From SG8-41 sp963699525 (GTDB lineage Bacteria; Pseudomonadota; Gammaproteobacteria; Burkholderiales; SG8-41), in contig CAVOUI010000009.1 of the NCBI GenBank assembly GCA_963699525.1, positions 248,001 through 312,000 on the forward strand: a stretch of 64,000 nt of DNA, read 5' to 3'. Under the pieces are notes generated by a model. The model was not told the origin of the DNA and made no database searches. It saw only the letters and a program-made list of their open reading frames with translations. Shown in pieces: positions 31,050-41,614 of this stretch; the stretch's first letter is position 1, and the number at the start of each line of letters is the position of its first letter. The position numbers were made by a program, and so were the translations under genes.

Positions 31050-31063
31050 TTGACGCAGATCAA
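31050..31063 (+). promoter_or_regulatory. FNR box, archease/rtcB promoter
   Basis: TTGACGCAGATCAA (TTGAC-N4-ATCAA). The hexamer TAGCAT starts 35 bases after the box start (31085-31090), placing the box centre near -41 of a start at about 31097. Archease begins 35 bases further. The divergent gene at 30793-30993 may share the box. Confidence 0.85.
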
Positions 31064-31131
31064 GCGGGACACTTCGGACACGGATAGCATGAGCGGAGGC
31101 CCCGGGGGCGGTGGCCGGCGAAGAGCATGCC

Positions 31132-31566
31132 ATGAGCCCAGCGCGCAGCATCACGCCCAGCGGCGATGACTATTTCGAGCACGACGCCGACATCGGCGTG
31201 GTGGGCCGCGGCGCGACGCTTGAGGAAGCGTTCGAGTCGGCCGCCGCGGCGACGTTTGCCATTATGGCGGACCTGTCCGCCGTACGACCCGAGCGGTCGG
31301 TGACGCTGGATTTTGAGGAAGCCGATGTCGAGATCGCCCTGGTGCGCTGGTTGAACCTGCTGCTCGGGCTATCCCACGAGCAGGGGCTCGTCTTCAGCCG
31401 CTTCTGGATCGAGCGCGATGGCGTGCTGTGGCGCGGTGGGGCGAGCGGCGAGCCTTGGCGGCGCGATCTCGAGCGCGGAACGGAAGTGAAGGGCGCGACG
31501 CTGACGATGCTCGAGGTGAAGCAGGAGCGCGACGGCTGGCGCGCGCGCTGCGTGGTGGACGTGTAG
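31132..31566 (+). CDS. archease
   Basis: 144 residues. Archease activates RtcB RNA ligase by promoting guanylylation turnover. Family features: an early FEHDADIGV segment with metal-ligand Asp/His, and the C-terminal metal ligand Asp in the terminal VVDV. ATG at 31132 is taken; a GTG at 31111 is also in frame. It abuts rtcB (ATG one base after the TAG), the usual partner pairing. Under a class II FNR promoter. Confidence 0.88.
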   Translation: MSPARSITPSGDDYFEHDADIGVVGRGATLEEAFESAAAATFAIMADLSAVRPERSVTLDFEEADVEIALVRWLNLLLGLSHEQGLVFSRFWIERDGVLWRGGASGEPWRRDLERGTEVKGATLTMLEVKQERDGWRARCVVDV

Positions 31567-33001
31567 ATGGATCTTTCGAAGCTCAAGAGAATCGACGAGT
31601 GGACGTGGACGATCGCGCCCGCGCCGGGCGAGGCGCGCGGCGAGGTCAAGCTCTACGGCAGCCGCGAGCTGCTCGCGACGATGGACAACAAGGTGATGGA
31701 GCAGATCACCAACGTCGCGCGCCTGCCGGGCCTGGTGGGTCCCGCCATGACCATGCCGGACGCGCACTGGGGCTACGGCTTCCCGATCGGCGGCGTCGCG
31801 GCCTTCGATCCGGAGGAAGGCGGGATCATTTCCGCGGGCGGCGTCGGTTTCGACATCTCCTGCGGCATCCGCTGCCTGCGCACCAATCTCCAGCTGACCG
31901 ACGTGGCGGGCGAGCTGCCCTCGCTCGCGCGCGAGCTGTCCGAAAGAATTCCCGCCGGTGTCGGCGAGGAAGGCGACATCAAGCTTGCGCCGGAGGCGCT
32001 CGACGAGGTGCTGACAGGCGGCGCGCAGTGGGCGGTCCAGCATGGCTACGGCGCGGCGGACGATCTCGAGTTCATCGAGGAGGGCGGGCGCGTCGCCGGT
32101 CCGGTGCCGCAGAACGTTTCCGTGCTCGCCAAGAAGCGCCAGCGCGGCGAGATGGGGACGCTCGGCTCTGGCAACCACTACCTCGAGGTGCAGGTCGTGG
32201 ATCGCATCCACGACGTGGCCGCGGCGCAGGCGTACGGGCTGCGCGAGGGGCAGCTCCTGGTCTCGATCCACTGCGGCTCGCGCGGCCTCGGCCACCAGAT
32301 CGGCACCGACTACCTGGTGAGCCTCGCGAAAGCCGCCTCGCGCCTGGGCATCCAGCTCCCCGACCGCGAGCTGGCCTGCGCGCCCATCAACACGCCGGAG
32401 GGCCAACAGTACCTCGGCGCGATGAACGCGGCGATCAACTGTGCGCTCGCGAACCGCCAGATCCTCACGCACCTGACGCGGAAGTGCTTCTCGCGCCTCA
32501 TGCCGCGCGCGAAACTCGAGACGCTGTTCGACGTCTCCCACAACACGTGCAAGCGCGAGAGCCACGTGGTGGAGGGGAAAAAGCGCCTGCTCTACGTGCA
32601 CCGCAAAGGCGCGACGCGCGCCTTCGGGCCGGGCCATCCGGCCGTGCCGGAACGCTATCGCGCGGTCGGGCAGCCGGTCGTGATCGGCGGCAGCATGGGC
32701 ACGGGCTCGTGGATCCTCGCCGGGAACCGCCGAGAGCGAGAACCGCGCGTTCTCGTCCGCGAGCCACGGCGCGGGGCGCGCGATGAGCCGGCACCAGGCG
32801 CTCAAGCAGTGGCGCGGCCGGCAGCTCGTGGACGAGCTCGCGGCGCAGGGCATACTGATCCGCACGCGCTCGATGCGCGGCGTCGCGGAGGAGGCGCCCG
32901 GCGCCTACAAGGACGTCGACCTCGTCGCGGAAGCGACCGAGCGGGCGGGGCTCGCCCGCCGCGTCGCCTTCCTGCGCCCGAAAGTCTGCGTCAAAGGCTG
33001 A
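31567..33001 (+). CDS. rtcB: RtcB-type 3'-phosphate RNA ligase, frame broken once
   Basis: GTP-dependent ligase that joins 2',3'-cyclic phosphate or 3'-phosphate to 5'-OH RNA ends. About 478 residues. Metal and GTP sites are visible: MTMPDAHWGYGFPIGG, GVGFDISCGIR (Cys ligand), GSGNHYLEVQ, SIHCGSRGLGHQ, SHNTCKRE and the guanylylated His in ASHGAGRAMSR. The frame breaks near 32725 (GGGAACC, one extra A): the corrected reading is WILAGTAESENRAF, then the conserved His region to TGA 33001. Both archease and RtcB are in one FNR-driven unit, so RNA repair is tied to oxygen limitation. Confidence 0.92.
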
Positions 33002-33016
33002 CGCGGAAGGTGCGCC

Positions 33017-34055
33017 ATGGCGCAGCGAGAGCTACCTCTTCCTCCCCACTACGCCCCGCACCGGGTGGGCGAGGTGTGGAGGGTTCCCTACGAGGAGCGG
33101 GCGCGGGAAGCCGCGCGGTGGGCGGAGCGGCACGAGATTCTCCCCACCGCGGATGATCGGTTCAGGATCTGCATCGTGGCGGTGGACGTGCAGAACACGT
33201 TCTGCATTCCCGGCTACGAGCTCTACGTCGGCGGGCGTTCGGGGACCGGGGCGGTCGATGATAATCGCCGGCTATGCGAGTTCATCTACCGCAACCTTGG
33301 CGCGATCACGGAGATCTGCCCGACGATGGACACGCATCACGCGATGCAGATCTTTCACGCCCTCTATCTCGTCGACGAAAGGGGCAACCATCCGGCGCCG
33401 TTCACGCTCGTCTCGGCCGACGACATCAGGAAGGGCGTGTGGAAATTCAATGCCGCCCTGGCTCACAGTCTCCAAATCGACGCCGATCATGCGCAGCGGC
33501 AACTCCTGCACTACACGGACACGCTGAAGAAGAGCGGCAAGTACGAGCTCACGGTCTGGCCCTATCACGCCATGCTGGGAGGCATCGGCCACGCGCTCGT
33601 CTCCTCGGTCGAGGAGGCGGTGTTCTTCCACGGCATCGCCCGCGCGAGTCAGCCGGACTTCCACGTCAAGGGCGACAATTCCTTCACCGAGCATTATTCG
33701 GTGATCGGGCCGGAGGTCCTGGAGGGACCGGACGGAAAGCCGATCGCCCGGAAGAGCGACAAGTTCCTCCGGAAGCTCGAGCAATTCGACGCCGTCCTCA
33801 TCGCCGGACAGGCCAAGAGCCACTGCGTCGCCTGGACCATCGACGACCTGCTGCAGCAGGTTCTGGCGAAGGATCGCAGGCTCGCCAGAGAAGGTCTATC
33901 TCCTTGAGGATTGCACCTCCCCCGTGGTCATCCCGGGAGTGATCGATTATTCGGACCCGGCGGATGCCGCGTTCCGGAGATTCGCGGAGGCCGGCATGCA
34001 CGTGGTCCGCTCGACCGATCCGATCGCGAGCTGGCCGGGCATCGGGCCTGGATGA
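33017..34055 (+). CDS. isochorismatase/nicotinamidase-like cysteine hydrolase, frame broken once
   Basis: About 345 residues. Cysteine hydrolase superfamily: catalytic Asp in VAVDVQNTF, and the nucleophile in AGQAKSHCVAWTI. It is longer than typical PncA because of an extra N-terminal region and an insertion. The frame breaks near 33887 (GCCAGAG, one extra base); the corrected reading is EKVYLLEDCTSPVV, ending in TGA at 34055. The presence of nicotinate phosphoribosyltransferase in the same regulon makes nicotinamidase the favoured activity, but isochorismatase or another amidase cannot be excluded. It lies downstream of rtcB and upstream of the phaC promoter. Confidence 0.78.
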
Positions 34056-34094
34056 GCGGCGGCGGGCGTCGTTCCCCGGGGCGGGCCGATGCGG

Positions 34095-34108
34095 CTGACC
34101 TGGATCAA
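34095..34108 (+). promoter_or_regulatory. FNR-like box, phaC promoter
   Basis: CTGACCTGGATCAA, one mismatch from the TTGAC-N4-ATCAA pattern. A GACAAT hexamer at 34131-34136 begins 36 bases after the box start. The predicted start near 34143 leaves a short leader before the phaC ATG at 34162. Confidence 0.65.
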
Positions 34109-34161
34109 GGTCGCGCCGGCTGAGAAGGACGACAATGCATGCTGGCGGGGAAGGAGACGAC

Positions 34162-35932
34162 ATGACGGCACGGGAACCGACTCTGGACAGCCCGCGCGAA
34201 GGCGCGGGCATCGGGGTCGATCTGGAACTTGCCGCTCAGCGGCTGAGGGACGTGCGCCAGGGGACCGAGAGTTTCGTCGACCCCTTCGGAATAATCGCGC
34301 CGCTTGCACACGCCCACATCGCGTGGGGCCTGCACCCGATGGAGTTCGCGGAGCTCGCGATGCGCTACGCCGCGGACCTCACCGCATTGCAGCTCAACTT
34401 GGCGGCGAGGCTGAGCGGACGTGACGTCCCGGACGCCGTTCAGCCGCAACCTGACGACGAGCGCTTCAGCGACCCCGTCTGGACGAAGGAATTCGGCTGG
34501 AATGCGCTCAAGCAGTACTATCTATTCGCCACGCGCCACGTGCAGGACGCGCTCCGTCAGACGCCCGGTCTCGCGCCTCAGGCGCGCAGACGGGCGGCGT
34601 TCTGGTGGAGGAAATGGCTGAACGCGGTCGCGCCCACCAATTTCCTGCTCACCAATCCGGTCGCGGTGCGCAAGGCGATCGAGAGCCGCGGCGAGAGCCT
34701 GCGCCGGGGCTTCGAGATCTTCCTCGAGGACGTGCGCGCCGGTACCGTGCGCATGACCGACCCGGAGGATTTCCAGGTCGGCGTGAACCTCGCCACGACG
34801 CCGGGCGCGGTCGTGTTCCGCAACAAGCTGCTCGAGGTGATCCACTACGCGCCGGTCGCCCCGCGCGTTCGGTCGGTGCCGGTCGTGATCGTGACCCCGT
34901 GGATCAACAAGTTCTACGTGCTCGACCTGGAGCCGAAGAAGAGCCTCGTGCGCTACCTGCTGCAGGAGGGGTTCGACGTCTACATCACGAGCTGGAAGAA
35001 TCCGGGCGCGGAACTTGCCGAAACCCGCTTCGACGACTACCTGACGCAGGGCATCGACGAGGCGGTGCGCGTGGCGCGGGCGGTTTCCGGCGCCAAACAG
35101 GTTCACGCCGTCGGCTACTGCATCGGCGGCACGCTGCTTGCGGTCTACATGGCCTGGCTCGCGCGCCGCTTCCCCGATCCGCGACGACTGTCCCGTCGCG
35201 CACTGGACGCTTCTCGCGACGCTGGTGGACTTCCAGTCCCCGGGCGACATCGAGGTGTTCATCGACGAGGGCAGCGTGCGCTGGCTCTCGCACCTCATGC
35301 GCACGCGCGGCTACCTCGAAGGCCGCGAGATGGCGACCACCTTCCGCTTGCTGCGGGCGAACAGCCTGATCTGGCATTACGTGGTGCACGGCTGGCTCTA
35401 CGGCGAGCGGCCCGCCTCGCACGACGTGCTCTACTGGAACATGGACACGACGCGCCTGCCCTACCGCATGCACGATTTCTATCTGCGCGAGCTGTACCTG
35501 AAGAACGGCCTCGTCACGCCGAACGCCCTCACCATCGCGGGCGAGCCGATCAATCTCGCGCTCATCCACGCGCCGCTCTACATGGTTTCCGCCGAGGACG
35601 ACCACATCACGCCCTGGCGCCAGACCTTCCGCATCAACAGCTGGGTCACCGGCTACAAGCGCTTCGTGCTCTCCAGCTCGGGCCACATCCTCGGGATCGT
35701 CAATCCGCCGGTGCTGCCGCCGAAACGCCACTTTTCGGTCGGTCGGGCGCACCGCGGCCAGACCGCCGACGCGTGGCATGCGACCGCGCAGGGGCATGCG
35801 GGAACCTGGTGGGAGGATTGGCGCGACTGGCTTGCGGAGCGCTGCGGTGAACCTGGAACGCCGCCGCCGCTCGCGACGGAGGCATTCCCGAAGCTCGCGG
35901 ACGCGCCCGGCACCTACGTGCTCGAACGATAA
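34162..35932 (+). CDS. phaC: class I-type polyhydroxyalkanoate synthase, frame broken once
   Basis: About 590 residues. Polymerises 3-hydroxyacyl-CoA into PHA granules. Active Cys in the lipase-like box GYCIGGT (C320), Asp in SAEDDHITPW and His in SSSGHILGIVNPP. The ATG at 34162 has AAGGAG 7 bases upstream; an upstream ATG (34135) would precede the predicted transcript start. The frame breaks near 35183 (one extra base): the corrected reading is FPDPDDCPVAHWTLLATL. Alanine dehydrogenase follows at 41 bases. Under an FNR-like box, so carbon storage is linked to low oxygen. Confidence 0.92.
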
Positions 35933-35972
35933 CACTCGTCACTCCCCGCGGAGGCGGGAGTCCAGGCCCCTT

Positions 35973-37091
35973 ATGCTGATCGGCGTTCCGAAGGAGATCA
36001 AGGTACACGAGTACCGCGTCGGTCTCACGCCCGAGAGCGTGCGGGAGCTCGTGTCCGGCGGCCATCGCGTCATCGTGCAGCGGGACGCGGGCGCGGGCAT
36101 TGGCGCGGCCGACTCCGAGTACTCGGCGGCGGGGGCCGCGATCGCGGCGGGCGCGCAGGAGGTCTATGCGCAGGCCGAGATGGTCGTCAAGGTGAAGGAG
36201 CCGCTCGCGCAGGAGCGCGCGTGGCTGCGCGCGGGACAGGCGCTCTTCACCTATCTGCATCTCGCGGCGGACGCGGAGCAGACCCGGGACCTGGTGAAGA
36301 GCGGCGTCATCGCGATTGCCTACGAGACCGTGACCTCGCCCGCGGGCGGCCTGCCGCTGCTTGCACCGATGTCGGAGGTGGCGGGGCGCATGGCGATCCA
36401 GGTCGCGGCGCACTTTCTCGAGCGCGCCCACGGCGGCCGCGGCGTACTGCTCGCCGGAGCGACGGGCGTGCCGGCGGGGCGCGTGCTGGTTCTCGGGGCG
36501 GGCGTGGTCGGCTCGAACGCCGCGCTGATCGCGCTCGCAATGGGCGCAGAGGTCGCCGTGTTGAGCCGCTCGGCGGGCCCGCTCGAGCGGCTGAAAGGCA
36601 AGCTCGGGCCGCGGCTGAAGACCGGAATCGCGACACCCCAGGCGATCCGTGAGGAGTTGCGCGCCGCGGACGCGGTGATCGCCACCGCCATGGTTCCGGG
36701 CGGCCTCGCCCCGAAGCTCGTCACGCGCGCGATGCTCGCCGGGATGAAGCCGGGCGCGGTGGTCGTGGACGTGGCGATCGACCAGGGCGGCTGCTTCGAG
36801 ACCTCGCGCCCGACGACCCACGCGGATCCGGTCTTCACCGTGGACGGCATCATCCACTACTGCGTCGCCAACATGCCGGGGGCGGTGCCGCGCACCTCGA
36901 CCTATGCGTTGAATCACGCGACACAGCCGTTTGTGAAGGAACTCGCCAACCGCGGCGTCGTGCGGGCGCTGGTGGAAAACGAGCACCTGTTGAACGGCCT
37001 CAACGTCTGCCGCGGCGCGGTGACGCGGCGCGAAGTGGCGGAGGCGCGGGGGTATCCCTATACGGAGCCGCTGCGCGCGCTCGGTGGGTAG
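35973..37091 (+). CDS. ald: alanine dehydrogenase
   Basis: 372 residues; L-alanine + NAD to pyruvate + NH3 + NADH, reversible. Start MLIGVPKEIK and the pattern VTPESVRELV-like (here LTPESVRELV) are diagnostic; catalytic Lys (VVKVKEPL) and His (YLHLA), Rossmann GAGVVGSNAA, and Asp in VAIDQGG. Likely reads as reductive amination of pyruvate, regenerating NAD under oxygen limitation, as ald does in hypoxic mycobacteria. Follows phaC closely and overlaps the ligase gene by 8 bases. Confidence 0.93.
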   Translation: MLIGVPKEIKVHEYRVGLTPESVRELVSGGHRVIVQRDAGAGIGAADSEYSAAGAAIAAGAQEVYAQAEMVVKVKEPLAQERAWLRAGQALFTYLHLAADAEQTRDLVKSGVIAIAYETVTSPAGGLPLLAPMSEVAGRMAIQVAAHFLERAHGGRGVLLAGATGVPAGRVLVLGAGVVGSNAALIALAMGAEVAVLSRSAGPLERLKGKLGPRLKTGIATPQAIREELRAADAVIATAMVPGGLAPKLVTRAMLAGMKPGAVVVDVAIDQGGCFETSRPTTHADPVFTVDGIIHYCVANMPGAVPRTSTYALNHATQPFVKELANRGVVRALVENEHLLNGLNVCRGAVTRREVAEARGYPYTEPLRALGG

Positions 37092-38526
37092 CCTTCCGAC
37101 ATCCCGTCCCGGCGGCGATCCCTTCTCGCCGCTCGCGTACTGGAGCCTTGCCCCCGTCGTATGGGACATCTGGCTCGCGGCCACCGCCGGGCGAGAGGAA
37201 GTCGCCGCGCGTTCCGAGGGGCGATTTGCCGAACTCGTCCGCCACGCGCGCGAGCACTCACCGTTCTTTGCCGAGCACTATCGTTCGCTGCCGCAGGCGG
37301 GGATCCGGCTGCACGACGTGCCGCCCGTGACCCGCGGGCAGCTCATGACACGGTTCGACGAATGGGTCACCGACACGGATGTCACATTCGACACGGCCAC
37401 CGACTTTGTCTCCGATCCCGCGCGCGTGGGGCGGCTGTACCTCGGCCGCTACGCGGTCTGGACCAGCTCGGGAACGACCGGGGAGCCGGGAGTGTTCGTC
37501 CACGACGGGCAGGCGCTCGCGGTCTACGACGCGCTCGAGATGCTGCGCCTCGGGCGGGGGCTGCTCGCGCCGGGCTTTCTCGGGGGCCTGCTGTTCGGCG
37601 GCGGACGCTACGCGATGGTCGCGGCCACCGGCGGCCACTTTGCCGGCGTCGCGTCGGTCGAGCGCATGCGCCTGGCGGCGCCCGCACTCGCCGACCGGCT
37701 GCGGGTATTCTCGATCCTCGAGCCGCTCCCGCGGCTGACGGAAGCGCTCAATGAGTATCAACCTTCCTTCATGGCGACCTATCCCTCCGCAGCGAGCCTG
37801 CTCGCAGCGGAGCAGCGGGCGGGCCGGCTTCGGATAACGCCCGCGGCGATCTGGCTCGGAGGCGAGACGCTGTCCGCGGCCTGTCGCGCGGAAATCAGCG
37901 GCACTTTCCGGTGCAGGATCCTGGAGGAATACGGCGCCTCCGAATGCATGAGCATCGCCTGCGAGTGCGAGCGCGGCCGCCTGCACCTCAATTCGGACTG
38001 GATGCTGCTCGAGGCGGTGGACCGGGACTACCGGCCGGTGCCGCCCGGAGAAATCTCGCACACCGCACTCCTCACCAACCTGGCGAACCGCGTCCAGCCG
38101 GTCATCCGCTACGACATCGGCGACAGCATCGCGTTCGAGCCGGAGCCGTGCGCGTGCGGCGCCCCGTTCCCGGCCCTGCACGTGGAAGGGCGGAGCGACG
38201 ACGTGCTCACGCTCACCGCGGCAGACGGCGGGCGCGTCGAGGTGTTGCCGCTCGCGCTGACGACGGTGGTCGAGGAAAACGCGGGCGTGCATCAGTTCCA
38301 GATCGTCCAGGCGGCGCCCGACGCACTCGACGTCCGTCTCGAAGCGCCGTTCGGGACGAGCCCCGCGCAACTGTGGCGCGAGGTGGAGCGCGCCCTGCGC
38401 GCCTATCTCGACGCGCAGGGGCTGCCGGCGGTCGCGCTGCGTTTCGAGCCGGGACCGCTCCTCCGGAGCAAAGCGAGCGGCAAGCTGCGGCGCGTGGTGG
38501 CGGCCAGTTCGTCGCGACGGCGCTGA
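37084..38526 (+). CDS. PaaK-like adenylate-forming ligase
   Basis: 480 residues of the phenylacetate-CoA ligase / capsule-biosynthesis type AMP ligase group. ATP-binding motif SSGTTGEPGVF, EEYGASE (A5) and RYDIGD (A7). A Cys set CACGAPFPAL is near residue 355. GTG start overlaps ald by 8 bases. Substrate not identifiable; such enzymes activate aromatic or fatty acids. Third gene of the phaC-ald unit. Confidence 0.82.
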   Translation: MGSLPTSRPGGDPFSPLAYWSLAPVVWDIWLAATAGREEVAARSEGRFAELVRHAREHSPFFAEHYRSLPQAGIRLHDVPPVTRGQLMTRFDEWVTDTDVTFDTATDFVSDPARVGRLYLGRYAVWTSSGTTGEPGVFVHDGQALAVYDALEMLRLGRGLLAPGFLGGLLFGGGRYAMVAATGGHFAGVASVERMRLAAPALADRLRVFSILEPLPRLTEALNEYQPSFMATYPSAASLLAAEQRAGRLRITPAAIWLGGETLSAACRAEISGTFRCRILEEYGASECMSIACECERGRLHLNSDWMLLEAVDRDYRPVPPGEISHTALLTNLANRVQPVIRYDIGDSIAFEPEPCACGAPFPALHVEGRSDDVLTLTAADGGRVEVLPLALTTVVEENAGVHQFQIVQAAPDALDVRLEAPFGTSPAQLWREVERALRAYLDAQGLPAVALRFEPGPLLRSKASGKLRRVVAASSSRRR

Positions 38527-38544
38527 TCCCGGCCGCGGGCCGCC

Positions 38545-38736
38545 TCAATCCACGACGAAGAGCGCGAGCAGTATCAGCGCGAACGCCGCGCCCTGGAACA
38601 CGACGCGCCAGACCATCCACTGGGCGCTCGACTGGTGAGCGGCTTCACCGTCGTGGGCCATCGCATACAGCCCGGAGGCGAGCGAACCCAGAACGGCGAG
38701 CGCCGCCATGAAAACGAGCAGTTTGACGGGATTCAT
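38545..38736 (-). CDS. HIG1/DUF2909-like small twin-helix membrane protein
   Basis: 63 residues from ATG 38736, with AGGAGG 6 bases upstream. Two membrane helices (LLVFMAALAVLGSLASGLYAM and VVFQGAAFALILLALFVV) joined by a polar loop. The pattern MVWRVVFQG resembles the RxxxQ core of the HIG1 (hypoxia-induced gene) domain, found in cytochrome oxidase assembly factors. Distant similarity only. It faces the FNR box at 38939, but 200 bases away, so regulation is uncertain. Confidence 0.62.
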   Translation of the reverse strand: MNPVKLLVFMAALAVLGSLASGLYAMAHDGEAAHQSSAQWMVWRVVFQGAAFALILLALFVVD

Positions 38737-38938
38737 AAGCAACCTCCTGTGAAGAGGGCCGGGAGCGGGTCTGCTCTACGCCTGTTCTCCCGAAGGCCAT
38801 GCCTTGTTCGCCCTCCTGCAGCTCACCTTACTCCCGGCGCGCCTGGGAGCTTTGATCCAACGCAAGAACACCTCGGATAGTCGTCGCGATCGGAGGCGGC
38901 GGGTGTGCCGAGGCCCCGATCCAGCCCCGGATGCGGGA

Positions 38939-38952
38939 TTGATCTGGATCAA
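38939..38952 (+). promoter_or_regulatory. FNR box, CBS-groEL operon promoter
   Basis: TTGATCTGGATCAA, a perfect TTGAT-N4-ATCAA palindrome. TATCAT at 38974-38979 begins 35 bases after the box start, so the centre sits near -41. The first gene is the CBS protein at 39017. Confidence 0.9.
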
Positions 38953-39016
38953 GCGGCGGCACGAACGCCTGCCTATCATGGGACCATGGAAGCGTGAACC
39001 GAAAAGGAAAGACGAC

Positions 39017-39470
39017 ATGACAATAGGCGAAATTTGCACCCGGGACACGGTGATCACGACGCGCGAGAGCAACGGTGGCGGCGGCGGCGCAGTTGATGCG
39101 CCAGCACCACGTCGGCACGCTCGTCGTCGTCGACCAGGTGAACGGCGGCAAGCGCGTGCCGGTGGGCATCGTCACCGACCGCGACGCCGTCGTCGAGGTG
39201 ATGGCGACCGGTCTCGATCCGAACACCATCACGGTCGGCGACATCATGGGGCCGGAGCTCGTCACCGCGCGCGAGAGCGAGGGCGTATTCGAGACGATGC
39301 AGATCATGCGCTACAAGGGCGTGCGCCGGCTGCCGATCGTCGGCAAGTCCGGCGAGCTGATCGGCATCGTCTCCATCGACGACCTGCTGGAGATTCTCGC
39401 CGAGGAGATCAGCGAGCTCGCCAAGGCCGTCGCGCGCGAGCAGGCGCGCGAGACCGCCACCCGCAGGTAG
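39017..39470 (+). CDS. CBS-domain pair protein, frame broken once
   Basis: About 150 residues, two CBS motifs making one Bateman module (VGTLVVVDQ, GIVTDRDAVVEV; GVRRLPIVGKSGELIGIVSIDDLLE), followed by a helix-rich Glu/Arg tail. CBS pairs sense adenine nucleotides or other ligands. The frame breaks near 39071 (AGCAACGG, one extra A); the corrected reading is TTRESTVAAAAQLM. Similar in architecture to the CBS protein at 44832. First gene of the FNR-driven CBS-attachment-groEL unit. Confidence 0.88.
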
Positions 39471-39476
39471 CGCCGG

Positions 39477-39968
39477 ATGGACCGCGTTTGCATCGTCGTC
39501 GCGGGCGCCAGCCGGGCGCGCCTCTTCCTGCTGCAGGAAAGCGATGCGCCGCGCGCGACGTCGCGCCTCGTCGAGCGCGGGAGCCTGGCCAACCCCAGCC
39601 TGAGGAGCCGCGGCGACAGCGTCACGGGGCGGCCGCGAACCGAAACCAATACCAACCGTGAAGCGGGGCCGATGCACCCCATGGGCGCCCAGCGGGCGCG
39701 GCACCGCGTCGAGCTCGAGCGCCGTTTCTCGACCGGGATCGCGCACAAGGCGGCGGGGCTGGCGAAAAGCTGGGCCACCGGAACGATCCTCCTCGTCGCC
39801 GACCCCCGCATGCTGGGCTTTCTGCGCGAAACCGTGCGCGTCGCGTTGAGGCCCGCGATCCGGGTGAAGGAGCTCGCGAAGGATTACTCGCGCCTGACGG
39901 CTCCCCGGCTGCGGGAGCGTCTCGCGCAGGACGGCGTCATCCCGGCGAACCGCAGGAGCGGGACATGA
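39477..39968 (+). CDS. host attachment protein family
   Basis: 163 residues. The start DRVCIVVAGASRARLFLLQ and the region RARHRVELERRFSTGIAHK match the family annotated as protein required for attachment to host cells. The family name comes from a plant-attachment gene, while the true activity is unknown; the fold resembles the release factor/eRF1-like or VirR-type families. It overlaps groEL (ATGA). Confidence 0.75.
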   Translation: MDRVCIVVAGASRARLFLLQESDAPRATSRLVERGSLANPSLRSRGDSVTGRPRTETNTNREAGPMHPMGAQRARHRVELERRFSTGIAHKAAGLAKSWATGTILLVADPRMLGFLRETVRVALRPAIRVKELAKDYSRLTAPRLRERLAQDGVIPANRRSGT

Positions 39969-41576
39969 CCGCGAAGCAGATCCTCTTCCACAAGGACGCA
40001 CACGACAAGATCCTCGCCGGGAATGGCCCAGCTCGCCAACGCCGTGCGCGTGACCCTCGGCCCGAAGGCACGCACCGTCGTCCTCGAAAGAGCCTACGGA
40101 GCACCTTCCATCATCAACTCCGGCGTCGTGGTGGCGAAGGAAATCGAGTTACAGGACCCCTTCGAGAACATGGGCGCTCAGATGGTGCGGGAGGTCGCGA
40201 CCAAGACCTCGGACGTGGCGGGAGACGGGACGACGACGGCGATGGTGCTCGCGCAGGGGATCGTCACCGAAGGCATGAAGTACGTCGCCGCCGGCATGAA
40301 CCCCATGGATCTCAAGCGCGGCATCGATCTCGCGGTGGATGCGCTGGTCGCGGAGCTGAAGCGCCAGGCGAAGCCGTGCTCGACGCGCACCGAGATCTCG
40401 CAGGTCGCATCCATTTCGGCGAACAACGACCGGGGCATCGGGGAGATCGTCGCCAACGCGATGGAGAAGGTCGGCAAGGAGGGCGTCATCACGGTCGAGG
40501 ACGGCTCGGGGCTGCAGAGCGAGCTGGAAGTGGTCGAAGGCATGCAGTTCGACCGCGGTTTCCTGTCCCCCTATTTCATCAATACGCCCGAGAAGCAGCG
40601 CGTCGTGCTCGAGGACGCACTGGTGCTGATCTGTGACCGGAAGATCTCCGCGATCCGCGACGTGCTGCCGCTGCTGGAGCAGGTCGCGCAGGCGGGGAAG
40701 CCCTTGCTCGTCATCGCCGAGGAGGTGGAGGGCGAGGCGCTCGCTACCTTCGTCGTGAACGCGCTGCGCGGCGTGATCAAGAGCTGCGCCGTCAAGGCTC
40801 CGGGATTCGGCGACCGTCGCAAGGCCATGCTGGAGGACATCGCGTTGCTCACCGGCGGCCAGGTCATCTCCGAGGAGGTGGGTCTTACCCTGGAGAAAGC
40901 CGCCCTCGCGGACCTCGGGCGCGCGAAGCGCGTGGAGATCGACAAGGACAACACCACGATCATCGGCGGCACCGGCGATCCGCAGAAAATCAAGGCGCGC
41001 GTCGCCGACATCCGCCAGCAGATCAAGGACACGACGAGCGATTACGACAAGGAGAAGCTCCAGGAGCGCGCGGCCAAGCTCGCGGGAGGCGTCGCGGTCG
41101 TGAAGGTGGGCGCGGCCACCGAAACGGAAATGAAGGAAAGAAAGACGCGGGTCGAGGACGCGCTCCACGCCACCCACGCCGCGGTCGAGGAGGGCGTGCT
41201 GGCCGGAGGCGGGATCGCGCTCCTGCGCGCGCGTGCCAAGGTGAACCAGGGGCTGCGCGGCGCGAACGCGGACCAGGACGCCGGGGTGCGCATCGTGATG
41301 CGCGCGCTCGAGGAGCCGCTGCGGCAGATCGTCGCCAACGCCGGCGAGGAGCCGTCGGTCGTGCTCGCCCGCGTGCTGGAAGGCAAGGACAACCATGGCT
41401 ACAACGCCCTGACCGGGGAGTACGGCGACCTGGTGCAGATGGGCATACTCGATCCCTGCAAGGTCACCCGCTCGGCGCTGCAGAACGCCGCGTCGATCGC
41501 CGGGCTGATACTCACCACCGACTGCATGATCGCGCGGATTCCCGAGGAGCCCCGCGCGCCGGCGGCGATGGAGTGA
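39965..41576 (+). CDS. groEL: orphan GroEL-type chaperonin, frame broken once
   Basis: About 536 residues of the 60 kDa chaperonin family. ATP site AGDGTTTAMVLA, GSGLQSELEVVEGMQFDRGF (close to GroEL DGLQDELDVVEG), GGGIALLRA. It lacks the Gly-Met repeat tail, ends EEPRAPAAME, and no groES is next to it. Divergent paralogue, not the housekeeping copy. The frame breaks near 40021 (GGGA, one extra G): the corrected reading is KILAGMAQLANAVRVTLG. Fourth FNR-unit type role: protein folding under low oxygen. Confidence 0.92.
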
Positions 41577-41614
41577 TCCGGACCGGAACCGATTTCGACA
41601 GCGAGGCCAGAGTC

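Noticed and set aside
40017..40030. Programmed +1 frameshift in groEL
   Set aside because: GroEL genes have no known programmed shift and the window shows many similar single-base insertions.
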